From positions 1 to 64,000 of the forward strand of contig UQAW01000003.1 of assembly GCA_900539175.1 (NCBI GenBank): a stretch of 64,000 nt of DNA, written 5' to 3'. Below the pieces are notes generated by a model. That model ran no database searches and was not told where the DNA came from. It was given only the letters and a program-made list of their open reading frames with translations. Made by a program: the position numbers and the translations under genes. How positions within the stretch are numbered: the stretch's first letter is position 1; every line of letters begins with the position of its first letter. This document shows, piece by piece, positions 35,112 to 42,888 of the stretch. This stretch comes from an uncultured Lachnospiraceae bacterium (GTDB taxonomy: Bacteria > Bacillota > Clostridia > Lachnospirales > Lachnospiraceae).

Positions 35112-35154
35112 TATCATATCATGAACTGACAGGGGAAATAAGACCATCGGTCAG

Positions 35155-35206
35155 ATGCTTTTTTATGCAAGCATGAAAAAGCATAACCTTTTGACCCTGG
35201 TATCAT
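35155..35206. repeat. Dispersed repeat, left module only (R2)
   Basis: In reverse complement it matches the left part of the repeat at 24895-24945, starting ATGATACCAGGGTCAAAAGG, with one inserted base and a few changes. The right module of the repeat is absent here. Confidence 0.65.
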
Positions 35207-35209
35207 AGA

Positions 35210-35410
35210 TTACCAGGGCATGAAATCATCCCAGTCGTGTTGTCTGCGGTTATCCCGGCGATTGTCCCATCTGTCATTACGGCGGTCATCCCGTCTGTCG
35301 TCCCGGCGGTCATTGCGTCTGTCGTCCCGGTCACAGCGGCAGGGCGGGCAAGGAGGGCAGCCATTTCTGCGTCTGTCATCCCAAAAGCGTGGATCAAAGT
35401 CGTTCGGCAT
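35210..35410 (-). CDS. Arg/Asp-repeat microprotein
   Basis: A 66-residue protein. An N-terminal 'MPNDFDPRFWDD' and a Cys-Pro patch ('CPPCPPCRC') are followed by a near-perfect array of R-R-D/N-D units and the end 'QHDWDDFMPW'. AAAGGA lies about nine bases before the ATG at 35410. The opposite frames are open only as a by-product of the repeat. Alternating basic and acidic pairs suggest a disordered, possibly self-associating protein, but this is inference. Its stop is four bases from the repeat R2. Confidence 0.6.
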   Translation of the reverse strand: MPNDFDPRFWDDRRRNGCPPCPPCRCDRDDRRNDRRDDRRDDRRNDRWDNRRDNRRQHDWDDFMPW

Positions 35411-35596
35411 ATATAAAATTCCTTTTTCTTTTATGGTATGTTAAAAAATGAAATAAGTGAGAAATCTGTAAAGATGCAGCTATCCGGTACTTTCACAGTT
35501 ACGTGAATATTTACAATGGGACCACAGATATGATAAGATGTTAAACAATGGAATACCACAGAATCCTGAAAAGCAGGAAAAGGAGAATATGCTTGT

Positions 35597-37789
35597 ATGA
35601 AAACATTAGTGATCGCAGAGAAGCCATCGGTGGGCAGAGACATTGCCCGTGTGCTTCATTGCAGTAAGAAGGGAAACGGTTGCCTGGAAGGAAATCAGTA
35701 TGTTGTAACCTGGGCACTGGGGCATCTTGTAACGCTGCAGGACCCGGAAGATTATGATAAAAAATATAAAGAATGGAAGCTGGAAGTGCTTCCGATGATG
35801 CCTGAGAAGTTAAAAATTAAAGTCATTCCGCAGACAGGAAAACAGTACCATGCGGTTTTTGCTTTGCTTTCCAGAAAAGATATCAGTCAGGTAGTCATTG
35901 CCACAGACGCGGGAAGGGAGGGTGAATTGGTTGCCCGTTGGATTCTGGAAAAGGCACATAACCAGAAACCTTGTAAGCGGCTCTGGATTTCTTCTGTGAC
36001 AGATAAGGCAATCAGAGAAGGATTTGCACATCTGAAAGATGCAAAAGAATATGACCATCTGTATCATGCGGCAGTTTCCAGGGCAGAAGCAGATTGGCTG
36101 GTCGGAATCAATTGTACCCGTGCCCTGACCTGTAAGTATAATGCCCAGCTCTCCTGCGGTCGTGTTCAGACGCCGACACTTGCCATGATTGATAAGCGGG
36201 AACAGGAAATCCGTAGTTTTGTACCACAGCCATATTATACCATTACAGCTGTGGCGGGCGGTGTCAGTTATACCTGGAAGGATCATAAGAACGGGGGAAG
36301 CAGAACATTTTCCAAAGAGCAGGCCGAAGAGATACAAAAAAAGGGGGCAGAGGGAACACTGGAGGTGACACGGGTAGAAAAGAAAGAGAAGAGAACCTTT
36401 GCTCCTCTTTTGTATGATCTGACGGAGCTGCAGCGGGATGCCAATAAGCGGTTTGGATATTCGGCAAAACAGACGTTGAATATTATGCAGAGATTATATG
36501 AGACACATAAAGTGCTGACGTATCCAAGAACAGATTCGCGGTATCTGACAGCGGATATCATTCCTACGATTAAAGAGCGTTTAGATGCAGTTGCTGTAGG
36601 ACCTTATAAAGCGGCGGCAGCTAAGGCAAAGCAGAAAAAATTGACCGGAAAACTTCCTTTTGTAAATGATGCAAAGGTCTCCGATCATCATGCAATCATT
36701 CCGACGGAGCAGTTTGTGCAGCTTACTGCTATGTCTGTGGAGGAACGCAGAATTTATGATCTGGTAGTACGCAGATTTCTAAGCGTACTTTTTCCGCCCT
36801 GTGTCTATGAGGAGACAACTCTTACGGCGAAACTGGCAGAGGAGACTTATACAGCAAAAGGAAAAAGAATTGTAGAAAACGGATGGAGGGAAGCGTACGA
36901 AACCATCGGCGATATCGAGGAGGAAGAGACAGAGGAAGATTTAAAAGAACAGACTCTTCCACTTCTGTCACAGGGGCAGAAGTTCAAAAGTCCGAAAGTG
37001 ATATTACGGGAAGGGAAGACAAAGCCGCCGGCACGCTTTACTGAGGCAACACTTCTTTCCGCTATGGAAAATCCGGTCCGTTATATGGAAGCTTCCGACG
37101 CCCGGATGGCAAAGACCTTAGGTGAAACCGGAGGACTTGGAACTGTGGCGACCCGCGCAGATATTATAGAGAAATTATTTAACAGTTTTCTGATGGAGAA
37201 AAAAGGAAATGAAATCCTGCTCACAAGTAAAGCGAAACAGCTGTTGAAACTGGTTCCCTCCGATCTGAAAAAACCGGAACTTACAGCGACCTGGGAGATG
37301 AAGCTTTCTGATATTGCAAAAGGAAAACTTCCCAGTCGGAAATTTATGACGGAGATTCGGACCTATACACAGGAACTGGTACAGGAGATCAAGACAGAGG
37401 AAGGAACCTTCCGTCATGAGAATCTGACCAATAAGAAGTGTCCTGACTGCGGGAAACGTCTGCTGGCTGTCAATGGAAAGAATGCAAAACTGCTGGTCTG
37501 CCAGGACAGAGCGTGCGGTTATCGTGAAACCATCTCCCGTACTACGAATGCCCGCTGTCCGGTCTGCCACAAGCGGATGGAACTGTTTGGCAAAGGAGAG
37601 GAGGCCACCTTTATCTGTTCCTGCGGTCACAAGGAGCGGATGAACAAATTCGAAGAACGCCGCAGGAAAGAGGGCGGCGGAGTATCCAAAAAAGATGTGG
37701 TAGCCTATATGGCAAAACAGAAAAAAGAAGCAGCGGAACCTGTCAACAATGCATTTGCGGCTGCCCTGAAAGGAATCAAACTGAATTGA
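35597..37789 (+). CDS. topB: DNA topoisomerase III
   Basis: A 730-residue type IA topoisomerase that relaxes and decatenates DNA through a transient 5'-phosphotyrosine. The TOPRIM start 'LVIAEKPSVGRDIAR' and 'ATDAGREGELVARWI' hold the metal site; the catalytic Tyr309 is in 'TYPRTDSRYL'. The C-terminus carries cysteine pairs of zinc ribbons ('CPDCGKRL', 'CPVCHKRM', 'ICSCGHK') and a basic tail. Housekeeping topB and plasmid/ICE-borne homologues look alike; nothing near it suggests an integrative element. Confidence 0.93.
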   Translation: MKTLVIAEKPSVGRDIARVLHCSKKGNGCLEGNQYVVTWALGHLVTLQDPEDYDKKYKEWKLEVLPMMPEKLKIKVIPQTGKQYHAVFALLSRKDISQVVIATDAGREGELVARWILEKAHNQKPCKRLWISSVTDKAIREGFAHLKDAKEYDHLYHAAVSRAEADWLVGINCTRALTCKYNAQLSCGRVQTPTLAMIDKREQEIRSFVPQPYYTITAVAGGVSYTWKDHKNGGSRTFSKEQAEEIQKKGAEGTLEVTRVEKKEKRTFAPLLYDLTELQRDANKRFGYSAKQTLNIMQRLYETHKVLTYPRTDSRYLTADIIPTIKERLDAVAVGPYKAAAAKAKQKKLTGKLPFVNDAKVSDHHAIIPTEQFVQLTAMSVEERRIYDLVVRRFLSVLFPPCVYEETTLTAKLAEETYTAKGKRIVENGWREAYETIGDIEEEETEEDLKEQTLPLLSQGQKFKSPKVILREGKTKPPARFTEATLLSAMENPVRYMEASDARMAKTLGETGGLGTVATRADIIEKLFNSFLMEKKGNEILLTSKAKQLLKLVPSDLKKPELTATWEMKLSDIAKGKLPSRKFMTEIRTYTQELVQEIKTEEGTFRHENLTNKKCPDCGKRLLAVNGKNAKLLVCQDRACGYRETISRTTNARCPVCHKRMELFGKGEEATFICSCGHKERMNKFEERRRKEGGGVSKKDVVAYMAKQKKEAAEPVNNAFAAALKGIKLN

Positions 37790-38349
37790 AAAATTATCAG
37801 ATCACACAGTGGTGCCATCACTTTATAAGAGAGCAGGTACAACCCGGAGATTTCTGCATTGATGCCACCATGGGAAACGGCAACGACACTCAGCTGCTCA
37901 GCCAACTTGCAGGTCCAAAAGGAAAAGTAATTGCCTTTGACATTCAATCCCAGGCGCTTACAAAAACAAAAGAACGCCTGGAACGTGTCAAGGCCCCTGA
38001 AAATTACCAGCTCTATCTGGAGTCCCACACACACATGGCAGACTACGCTGCCCCCGGAACGGTTAGCTGCATTACCTTCAACTTTGGTTACCTCCCCGGC
38101 GGTGACCACACCATGTGTACTCAGGCCGAAACAAGCATCACCGCTATCAAAACAGGACTGAATCTTCTGAAAAAAGGAGGAATCCTCTCCCTATGCATCT
38201 ACAGCGGCGGTGATACCGGTTTTGAAGAACGTGATGCCATCCTCTCTTACCTGAAAACCCTGGACAGCCAAAACTATCTGGTCATCCAATCTGAATACCT
38301 GAACCGTCCCAACAACCCACCCATCCCAGCCCTGGTAATTCGGTTATAG
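37786..38349 (+). CDS. mnmM: MnmM (YtqB) tRNA wobble-uridine methyltransferase
   Basis: A 187-residue class I SAM methyltransferase of the YtqB family. It shows 'CIDATMGNGNDTQLL' (SAM motif I), 'VIAFDIQSQAL', 'FNFGYLPGGDH' and 'IYSGGDTGFEE'. The B. subtilis member was shown to convert nm5s2U34 to mnm5s2U34 in tRNA. The start is a TTG overlapping the topB stop (TTGA), with AAAGGA upstream. Codon choice is much richer in C than in neighbouring genes, most clearly in the second half. Confidence 0.87.
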   Translation: MKNYQITQWCHHFIREQVQPGDFCIDATMGNGNDTQLLSQLAGPKGKVIAFDIQSQALTKTKERLERVKAPENYQLYLESHTHMADYAAPGTVSCITFNFGYLPGGDHTMCTQAETSITAIKTGLNLLKKGGILSLCIYSGGDTGFEERDAILSYLKTLDSQNYLVIQSEYLNRPNNPPIPALVIRL

Positions 38350-38450
38350 GATGAAAGATAGCATGATTTAAAGATTAGTTATTAATTTATAAATTTTGCC
38401 GAGTGTACTGACATTTGGTGAAATATGAACATGTCACTACACGAGTACCA

Positions 38451-38710
38451 GCAGCAGGGAGCTGGTTTTGACATCCCGGATTTCTGGTATCTGCAGATCT
38501 GTTACAAGTTCTTAAACGAAAGCGGCACGGTTTTTACAGACAACATCTGGTGTACCACGCCAGATGTTGAAGGGCACTGAGCCGGAAAAACATCAGTTTT
38601 TCCAGCGAATTGCCCTGGTTCTGTAAAAATTGTGCTGCTTTCGTTTTTAGAACTTGTTAAGGTCGAAGCCAACACAGAAATCCGGGATGTCAAAACCTGT
38701 TCCTTGCTGC
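38451..38710. repeat. 260-bp branched palindrome
   Basis: The outer arms 38451-38486 and 38675-38710 match closely. The inner arms 38504-38539 and 38621-38656 match closely. Between them lie two simple hairpins: CAACATCTGG/CCAGATGTTG (38541-38569), and an AGGGCA/TGCCCT stem enclosing GGAAAAA/TTTTTCC (38570-38615). No coding frame runs through it. It could be a miniature transposon or a structured RNA. Confidence 0.75.
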
Positions 38711-38821
38711 GTCCGTTATACTGCATTCATTTTGCAACTTTCACTTGATTTTCTGGAAAATCATGATAAACTCTAGTAGTGAGAAAGATTCAGCAAATCA
38801 GATATAGAAGAGGGAATTAAG

Positions 38822-39832
38822 ATGGGAGAAATTATGATTCCGCAGGGATATGCTTCTGCATTGAACCTGCACGAAACCCAAGTAGCGATTAAGACGGTCA
38901 AAGACTTTTTCCAACAGGAACTTGTAAAGCGTCTGAATCTGCTCCGTGTGACTGCACCGCTGTTTGTCCGCCCGGAGACGGGATTAAACGACAATCTGAA
39001 CGGCGTGGAGCGTCCAGTTGCATTCGAAATCAAAGATCCTGATCATACCACTGCAGAGATCGTACATTCGCTTGCAAAGTGGAAGCGGTTTGCACTTCAG
39101 AAATACGGTTTTTCAGCAGGTGAAGGCCTTTATACCGATATGAATGCGATTCGCCGGGATGAGGACACAGACAATATTCATTCTATTTATGTAGATCAGT
39201 GGGACTGGGAGAAAATTATTACTCCGGAAGAACGGTGCGAAGAAACTCTGCGTGAAACTGTGAGGGCTATTTACAAGGCATTGAAACATACGGAAAAGTA
39301 TATGGCTATTCAGTATGAATACATTCATGAGATTCTGCCAAAGGAGATTTTCTTTGTCACAACTCAGGAATTAGAGGATATGTATCCTGAGCTTTCCCCG
39401 AAGGAGCGGGAATACGAGCTTGTTAAGGAAAAAGGTGCAATCTTTCTGATGCAGATTGGTGATAAACTGGCTTCCGGAAAACCCCATGATGGTCGTGCTC
39501 CGGATTATGATGATTGGAAATTAAATGGAGATATCATTGTATACTATCCGGTTTTAGATATTGCTTTGGAACTTTCCTCCATGGGTATTCGGGTGGATGC
39601 CGAGGCTTTGAAAGAGCAGCTTGCAAAGAGCAACTGCGAGGAGCGGGCAGAACTGCCATTTCAGAAAGCCGTTTTGGATGGGACACTTCCGCTGACAATC
39701 GGCGGTGGAATCGGTCAATCCAGAATCTGCATGTTTTTCCTGAGAAAAGCTCATATTGGGGAGGTACAGTGTTCGATCTGGCCGAAGGAAGCCCTTGAAG
39801 TCACTGATGCCTGTGGTATACAGCTTTTGTAA
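38822..39832 (+). CDS. asnA: Aspartate--ammonia ligase
   Basis: A 336-residue ammonia-dependent asparagine synthetase, related to class II aminoacyl-tRNA synthetases, making asparagine and AMP. It shows 'LNLLRVTAPLFV', 'GLNDNLNGVERPV', 'YTDMNAIRRDED', 'SIYVDQWDWE', and a C-terminal 'LTIGGGIGQSRICMF' ATP-binding motif. Either ATG 38822 (with GAGGG) or ATG 38834 (with GGGAG) could be used; I keep the first. The branched palindrome ends about 110 bases upstream. Confidence 0.94.
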   Translation: MGEIMIPQGYASALNLHETQVAIKTVKDFFQQELVKRLNLLRVTAPLFVRPETGLNDNLNGVERPVAFEIKDPDHTTAEIVHSLAKWKRFALQKYGFSAGEGLYTDMNAIRRDEDTDNIHSIYVDQWDWEKIITPEERCEETLRETVRAIYKALKHTEKYMAIQYEYIHEILPKEIFFVTTQELEDMYPELSPKEREYELVKEKGAIFLMQIGDKLASGKPHDGRAPDYDDWKLNGDIIVYYPVLDIALELSSMGIRVDAEALKEQLAKSNCEERAELPFQKAVLDGTLPLTIGGGIGQSRICMFFLRKAHIGEVQCSIWPKEALEVTDACGIQLL

Positions 39833-39903
39833 GGGATGAAAGTATTGTTGACAACTGACTTTCCTATATGGTGATGTCTGCGCCAGCAGATAGGTCTGTT
39901 TAG

Positions 39904-39948
39904 AGAGATTATTGTTTGGCAGGAAGGTCTGCCGCAATAATCTCTTTT
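39904..39948 (+). terminator. asnA terminator
   Basis: AGAGATTATTG and CAATAATCTCT pair, with an inner GGCAG/CTGCC stem, followed by TTTT. Confidence 0.85.
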
Positions 39949-40012
39949 GCATTTTGGAAGCAGAAAGAAGAGCTCAAATTGTTTTGTTTTGCAGAAAAGC
40001 CAAAAATTATCG

Positions 40013-40041
40013 TTGACAGAAAGAAAAAAACAAAGTAATAT
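40013..40041 (+). promoter_or_regulatory. Citrate synthase promoter
   Basis: TTGACA (40013-40018), 17 bases, TAATAT (40036-40041). The leader starts with a small AGTAAA/TTTACT hairpin (40042-40059). Confidence 0.8.
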
Positions 40042-40118
40042 AGTAAAAAATCATTTACTTTAACAATTTACAATAGTGATGCGATTGTATACGATAATAC
40101 AAAAAGGAGGAGATAAGG

Positions 40119-41486
40119 ATGACAATGTCTTCGAACAAGCTGGAGGAGAAGCTGAATCAGTTAGTTGAGTTCAGTAAGAACTCCGGTCAGATTGATTTAA
40201 CACTGTATACAGAGTATGATGTGAAACGTGGACTTCGCGATTCTACAGGAAAGGGTGTACTGACCGGATTGACTGAAATTTCAGATGTGGTGTCTTTTAA
40301 GTATGATGAATTCGGGCGTAAGGTGCCGGATGACGGACATCTGTATTATCAGGGTTACGATGTTGAAAAGTTAATACAAGGGTTCGAAAACAGACGTTTC
40401 GGGTTTGAGGAGATTACTTATCTTCTGATGTTTGGAGAGTTACCTTCAAAAGTACAGTTGGATGATTTTGTAGAAATCTTAAGTTATTACCGGGATCTGC
40501 CGGATACGTTCGTGCGCGATGTCATTATGAAGGCTACGAGCAAGAATATGATGAATTCTCTTCAGAAAGGTGTTTTGACGCTGTATTCTTACGATGAAGA
40601 TCCGGACAATATTACAATTCCGAATGTATTGAAACAGGAATTGAGTCTGATTGCCAAGTTCCCGTTGATTGCAGTATATAGTTACCATGCATATCGTCAT
40701 TATCATCTGAATAAGAATCTGGTGATCCGGAATCCGAGACCGGAACTTTCTTTTGCAGAAAATATTCTGCAGATGCTGCATCCGGACGGCAGTTATACGG
40801 AACTGGAGGCGAAGGTACTGGATGTTGCGCTTGTTCTTCATGCGGAGCACGGCGGCGGTAATAACTCTACATTTACCACCCATGTTGTATCTTCCTCCGG
40901 GACAGATACTTATTCGGCAGTAGCGGCATCTCTCGGTTCATTGAAAGGACCGAAGCACGGAGGTGCCAATTTGAAGGTTCAGGAGATGTTTGAGGACATC
41001 AAAGAGCATATTACGGATTGGAACGATGAGGATGCTTTGAGGGAGTATCTGAATAAGATTTTGGACAGAGAGGCATTTGACCATGCTGGTTTGATTTATG
41101 GAATGGGTCATGCGGTTTATACGAATTCCGATCCCAGAGCAGTGATATTGAAAACATATGCAAAAGCACTTTCGAAAGAAAAGCAAAAAGAGAAAGAATT
41201 TGCGTTGTATGAGACGGTGGAACGGATTGCAGGTGAATGTATTGCCAGAAAACGAAGACTTTTGAAACCTGTCTGTGCAAATGTGGATTTCTTCAGCGGC
41301 TTTGTATATACGATGCTGGGACTGCCGAAAGAATTATATACTCCGATTTTTGCCATTGCCCGTATTTCGGGATGGTCGGCTCATCGAATTGAAGAATTGG
41401 TAAATGCAGGAAAGATTATCCGTCCAGCATATAAGTATGTAGGACACCATAAAGATTATACGGAATTAGAAGATAGAAATTGGTAA
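40119..41486 (+). CDS. Citrate synthase
   Basis: A 455-residue citrate synthase condensing oxaloacetate and acetyl-CoA. Catalytic residues fall in 'LHAEHGGGNNSTFT' (first His), 'YGMGHAVYTNSDPR' (second His) and 'NVDFFSGFVYTMLG' (Asp). The N-terminal ~50 residues before 'GVLTGLTEISDV' are longer than in short bacterial forms. In gut clostridia it serves the oxidative branch to 2-oxoglutarate and glutamate; aconitase and isocitrate dehydrogenase genes are not adjacent. AGGAGGAG precedes the ATG. Confidence 0.93.
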   Translation: MTMSSNKLEEKLNQLVEFSKNSGQIDLTLYTEYDVKRGLRDSTGKGVLTGLTEISDVVSFKYDEFGRKVPDDGHLYYQGYDVEKLIQGFENRRFGFEEITYLLMFGELPSKVQLDDFVEILSYYRDLPDTFVRDVIMKATSKNMMNSLQKGVLTLYSYDEDPDNITIPNVLKQELSLIAKFPLIAVYSYHAYRHYHLNKNLVIRNPRPELSFAENILQMLHPDGSYTELEAKVLDVALVLHAEHGGGNNSTFTTHVVSSSGTDTYSAVAASLGSLKGPKHGGANLKVQEMFEDIKEHITDWNDEDALREYLNKILDREAFDHAGLIYGMGHAVYTNSDPRAVILKTYAKALSKEKQKEKEFALYETVERIAGECIARKRRLLKPVCANVDFFSGFVYTMLGLPKELYTPIFAIARISGWSAHRIEELVNAGKIIRPAYKYVGHHKDYTELEDRNW

Positions 41487-41491
41487 TAATG

Positions 41492-41521
41492 AATCAATAG
41501 AAGGTAATGTTCCTATTGATT
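41492..41521. other. Hairpin after citrate synthase
   Basis: AATCAATAG (41492-41500) pairs with CTATTGATT (41513-41521). There is no T-run, so termination is uncertain. Confidence 0.45.
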
Positions 41522-41632
41522 GGTTATGAAGACGGATGACAGACTGGCAGCATGCAGTGTGTCTGTCGAAGGGAAAGAGCATGTGTGGAAAATAGGCGGC
41601 GCCTGTTTTTCTCATATGCTTTTTGCGTTTTG

Positions 41633-41710
41633 AAGTAGCCCGAACAGGGCGGATTTCAAATGTTCTTAGGATTGCGGGAGCATGAAATGCGGAGCAATCC
41701 GTGTATCATA
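41633..41710. repeat. Dispersed repeat, right module (R3)
   Basis: 75 of 78 positions are identical to 24972-25049, in the same orientation. The bases before it keep only traces of the left module (ATGCTTTTTGCGTTTTG); those after it (TACCTTTTGACCCC) look like an inverted piece of the left end. Non-coding; it lies between the citrate synthase gene and the fructose operon. Confidence 0.8.
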
Positions 41711-41830
41711 GTGGTCAAAATACCTTTTGACCCCAACATCATTTATAGTGTTCCGGCAAAAAAAATGAGAGATTATGAATGAGAATAAACGAATATAAAT
41801 AAAATAGACAAAAAGAAATAAAAACAATCA

Positions 41831-41876
41831 AATTTGTGCAAATTAAACCAAAATAATTCACTATATTTGTGAATTA
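41831..41876. promoter_or_regulatory. Candidate operators upstream of the fructose operon
   Basis: AATTTG-TG-CAAATT (41831-41844) and TAATTCAC-N7-GTGAATTA (41854-41876) are perfect inverted repeats. The second ends six bases before the -35 box. The DeoR-type regulator at the end of the operon is the natural candidate to bind one of them. They do not fit a cre (CcpA) consensus. Confidence 0.5.
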
Positions 41877-41882
41877 AATTGA

Positions 41883-41911
41883 TTGAAAATGAATGAATTT
41901 GGCTGTATAAT
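41883..41911 (+). promoter_or_regulatory. Fructose operon promoter
   Basis: TTGAAA (41883-41888), 17 bases, TATAAT (41906-41911). Confidence 0.8.
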
Positions 41912-41968
41912 AAGACCAACAGTTGAGAACAAAACGAAACTATGAAAAATCAGTCAGGAGGAGAGCAC

Positions 41969-42874
41969 ATGATTTACACGGTTACATTTAATCCATCCTT
42001 GGATTACATCGTATCCGTTGATGCATTTCAGCTTGGATTTACCAACCGCACCAGTTCAGAACTAATTCTTCCGGGGGGAAAGGGAATCAACGTTTCTACG
42101 GTTTTGAAGAACCTTGGAATCGAAAGTACGGCGCTTGGATTTACCGCTGGATTTACCGGAGATGAGATCCGTAGAGAGGTAGAGCGAATGGGTGTGAGAG
42201 CGGAATTTATTCGGATTGAAGAAGGAATTTCAAGAATCAATCTGAAGTTGAAATCGATCGACGGTACGGAGATTAACGGATGCGGACCGGTTATTGGTCC
42301 GGGAAAAGTGAAAGATCTGATGAAAAGACTGGATGCCTTGCAGAAGGGGGATGTTTTGATTCTGGCAGGCAGTATCCCGGCTTCGCTTCCGGATGATATC
42401 TATCGGGATATCATGAAAAGACTGGAGGGAAGGGAAGTGATGATCGTGGTGGATGCCACGAAGGATCTATTGTTGAACGTTCTGGAATATCATCCATTTT
42501 TGATCAAACCCAATAATCATGAACTGGGAGAAATCTTCGGGGTGGAATTGAGAAGCCGGCAGGAGGTGTTCCCCTATGCGCAGAAACTTCAGGAGATGGG
42601 TGCCAGGAATGTACTGGTTTCTATGGCAGGAGAGGGGGCGGTTCTGGCAGCGGAAGACGGATGTATGTTTGAGGCTCCGGCTCCCAAAGGAAAATTGATC
42701 AATGCAGTTGGTTCCGGGGATTCCATGGTGGCAGGCTTCATTGCAGGCTGGATAGAACAGAAAGATTACGGTCATGCCTTTAAGATGGGAATCGCCGCAG
42801 GAAGTGCCAGTGCTTTTTCGGAGTACCTGGCAACACAGGAAGAGATTGAAACGATCTATCATAAAATTGTATAG
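41969..42874 (+). CDS. fruK: 1-phosphofructokinase
   Basis: A 301-residue PfkB-family kinase that turns fructose-1-phosphate into fructose-1,6-bisphosphate. N-terminal 'VTFNPSLDYIV', 'LPGGKGINVSTVLKNLG' (substrate binding), and C-terminal 'NAVGSGDSMVAGFIAG' with the catalytic Asp. ATG 41969 follows AGGAGGAG; the upstream ATG at 41942 lies before the box. It is the first gene of fruK-fruA-HPr-EI-regulator. Confidence 0.94.
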   Translation: MIYTVTFNPSLDYIVSVDAFQLGFTNRTSSELILPGGKGINVSTVLKNLGIESTALGFTAGFTGDEIRREVERMGVRAEFIRIEEGISRINLKLKSIDGTEINGCGPVIGPGKVKDLMKRLDALQKGDVLILAGSIPASLPDDIYRDIMKRLEGREVMIVVDATKDLLLNVLEYHPFLIKPNNHELGEIFGVELRSRQEVFPYAQKLQEMGARNVLVSMAGEGAVLAAEDGCMFEAPAPKGKLINAVGSGDSMVAGFIAGWIEQKDYGHAFKMGIAAGSASAFSEYLATQEEIETIYHKIV

Positions 42875-42888
42875 AAGGGAAGTGCGGT

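Noticed and set aside
35203..35397. Alternative minus-strand frame rich in Thr/Ala/Met over the Arg/Asp repeat
   Set aside because: It is open only because the repeat lacks stops in all frames; the Arg/Asp frame has the better ribosome site and sensible ends.
35220..35444. Plus-strand Ser/Arg/Leu-rich frame over the same repeat
   Set aside because: Same reason: a by-product of the repeat, with no ribosome site.
35597..37789. topB as a marker of an integrated conjugative element
   Set aside because: No relaxase, type IV secretion, integrase or attachment repeats are nearby; the gene sits among housekeeping genes.
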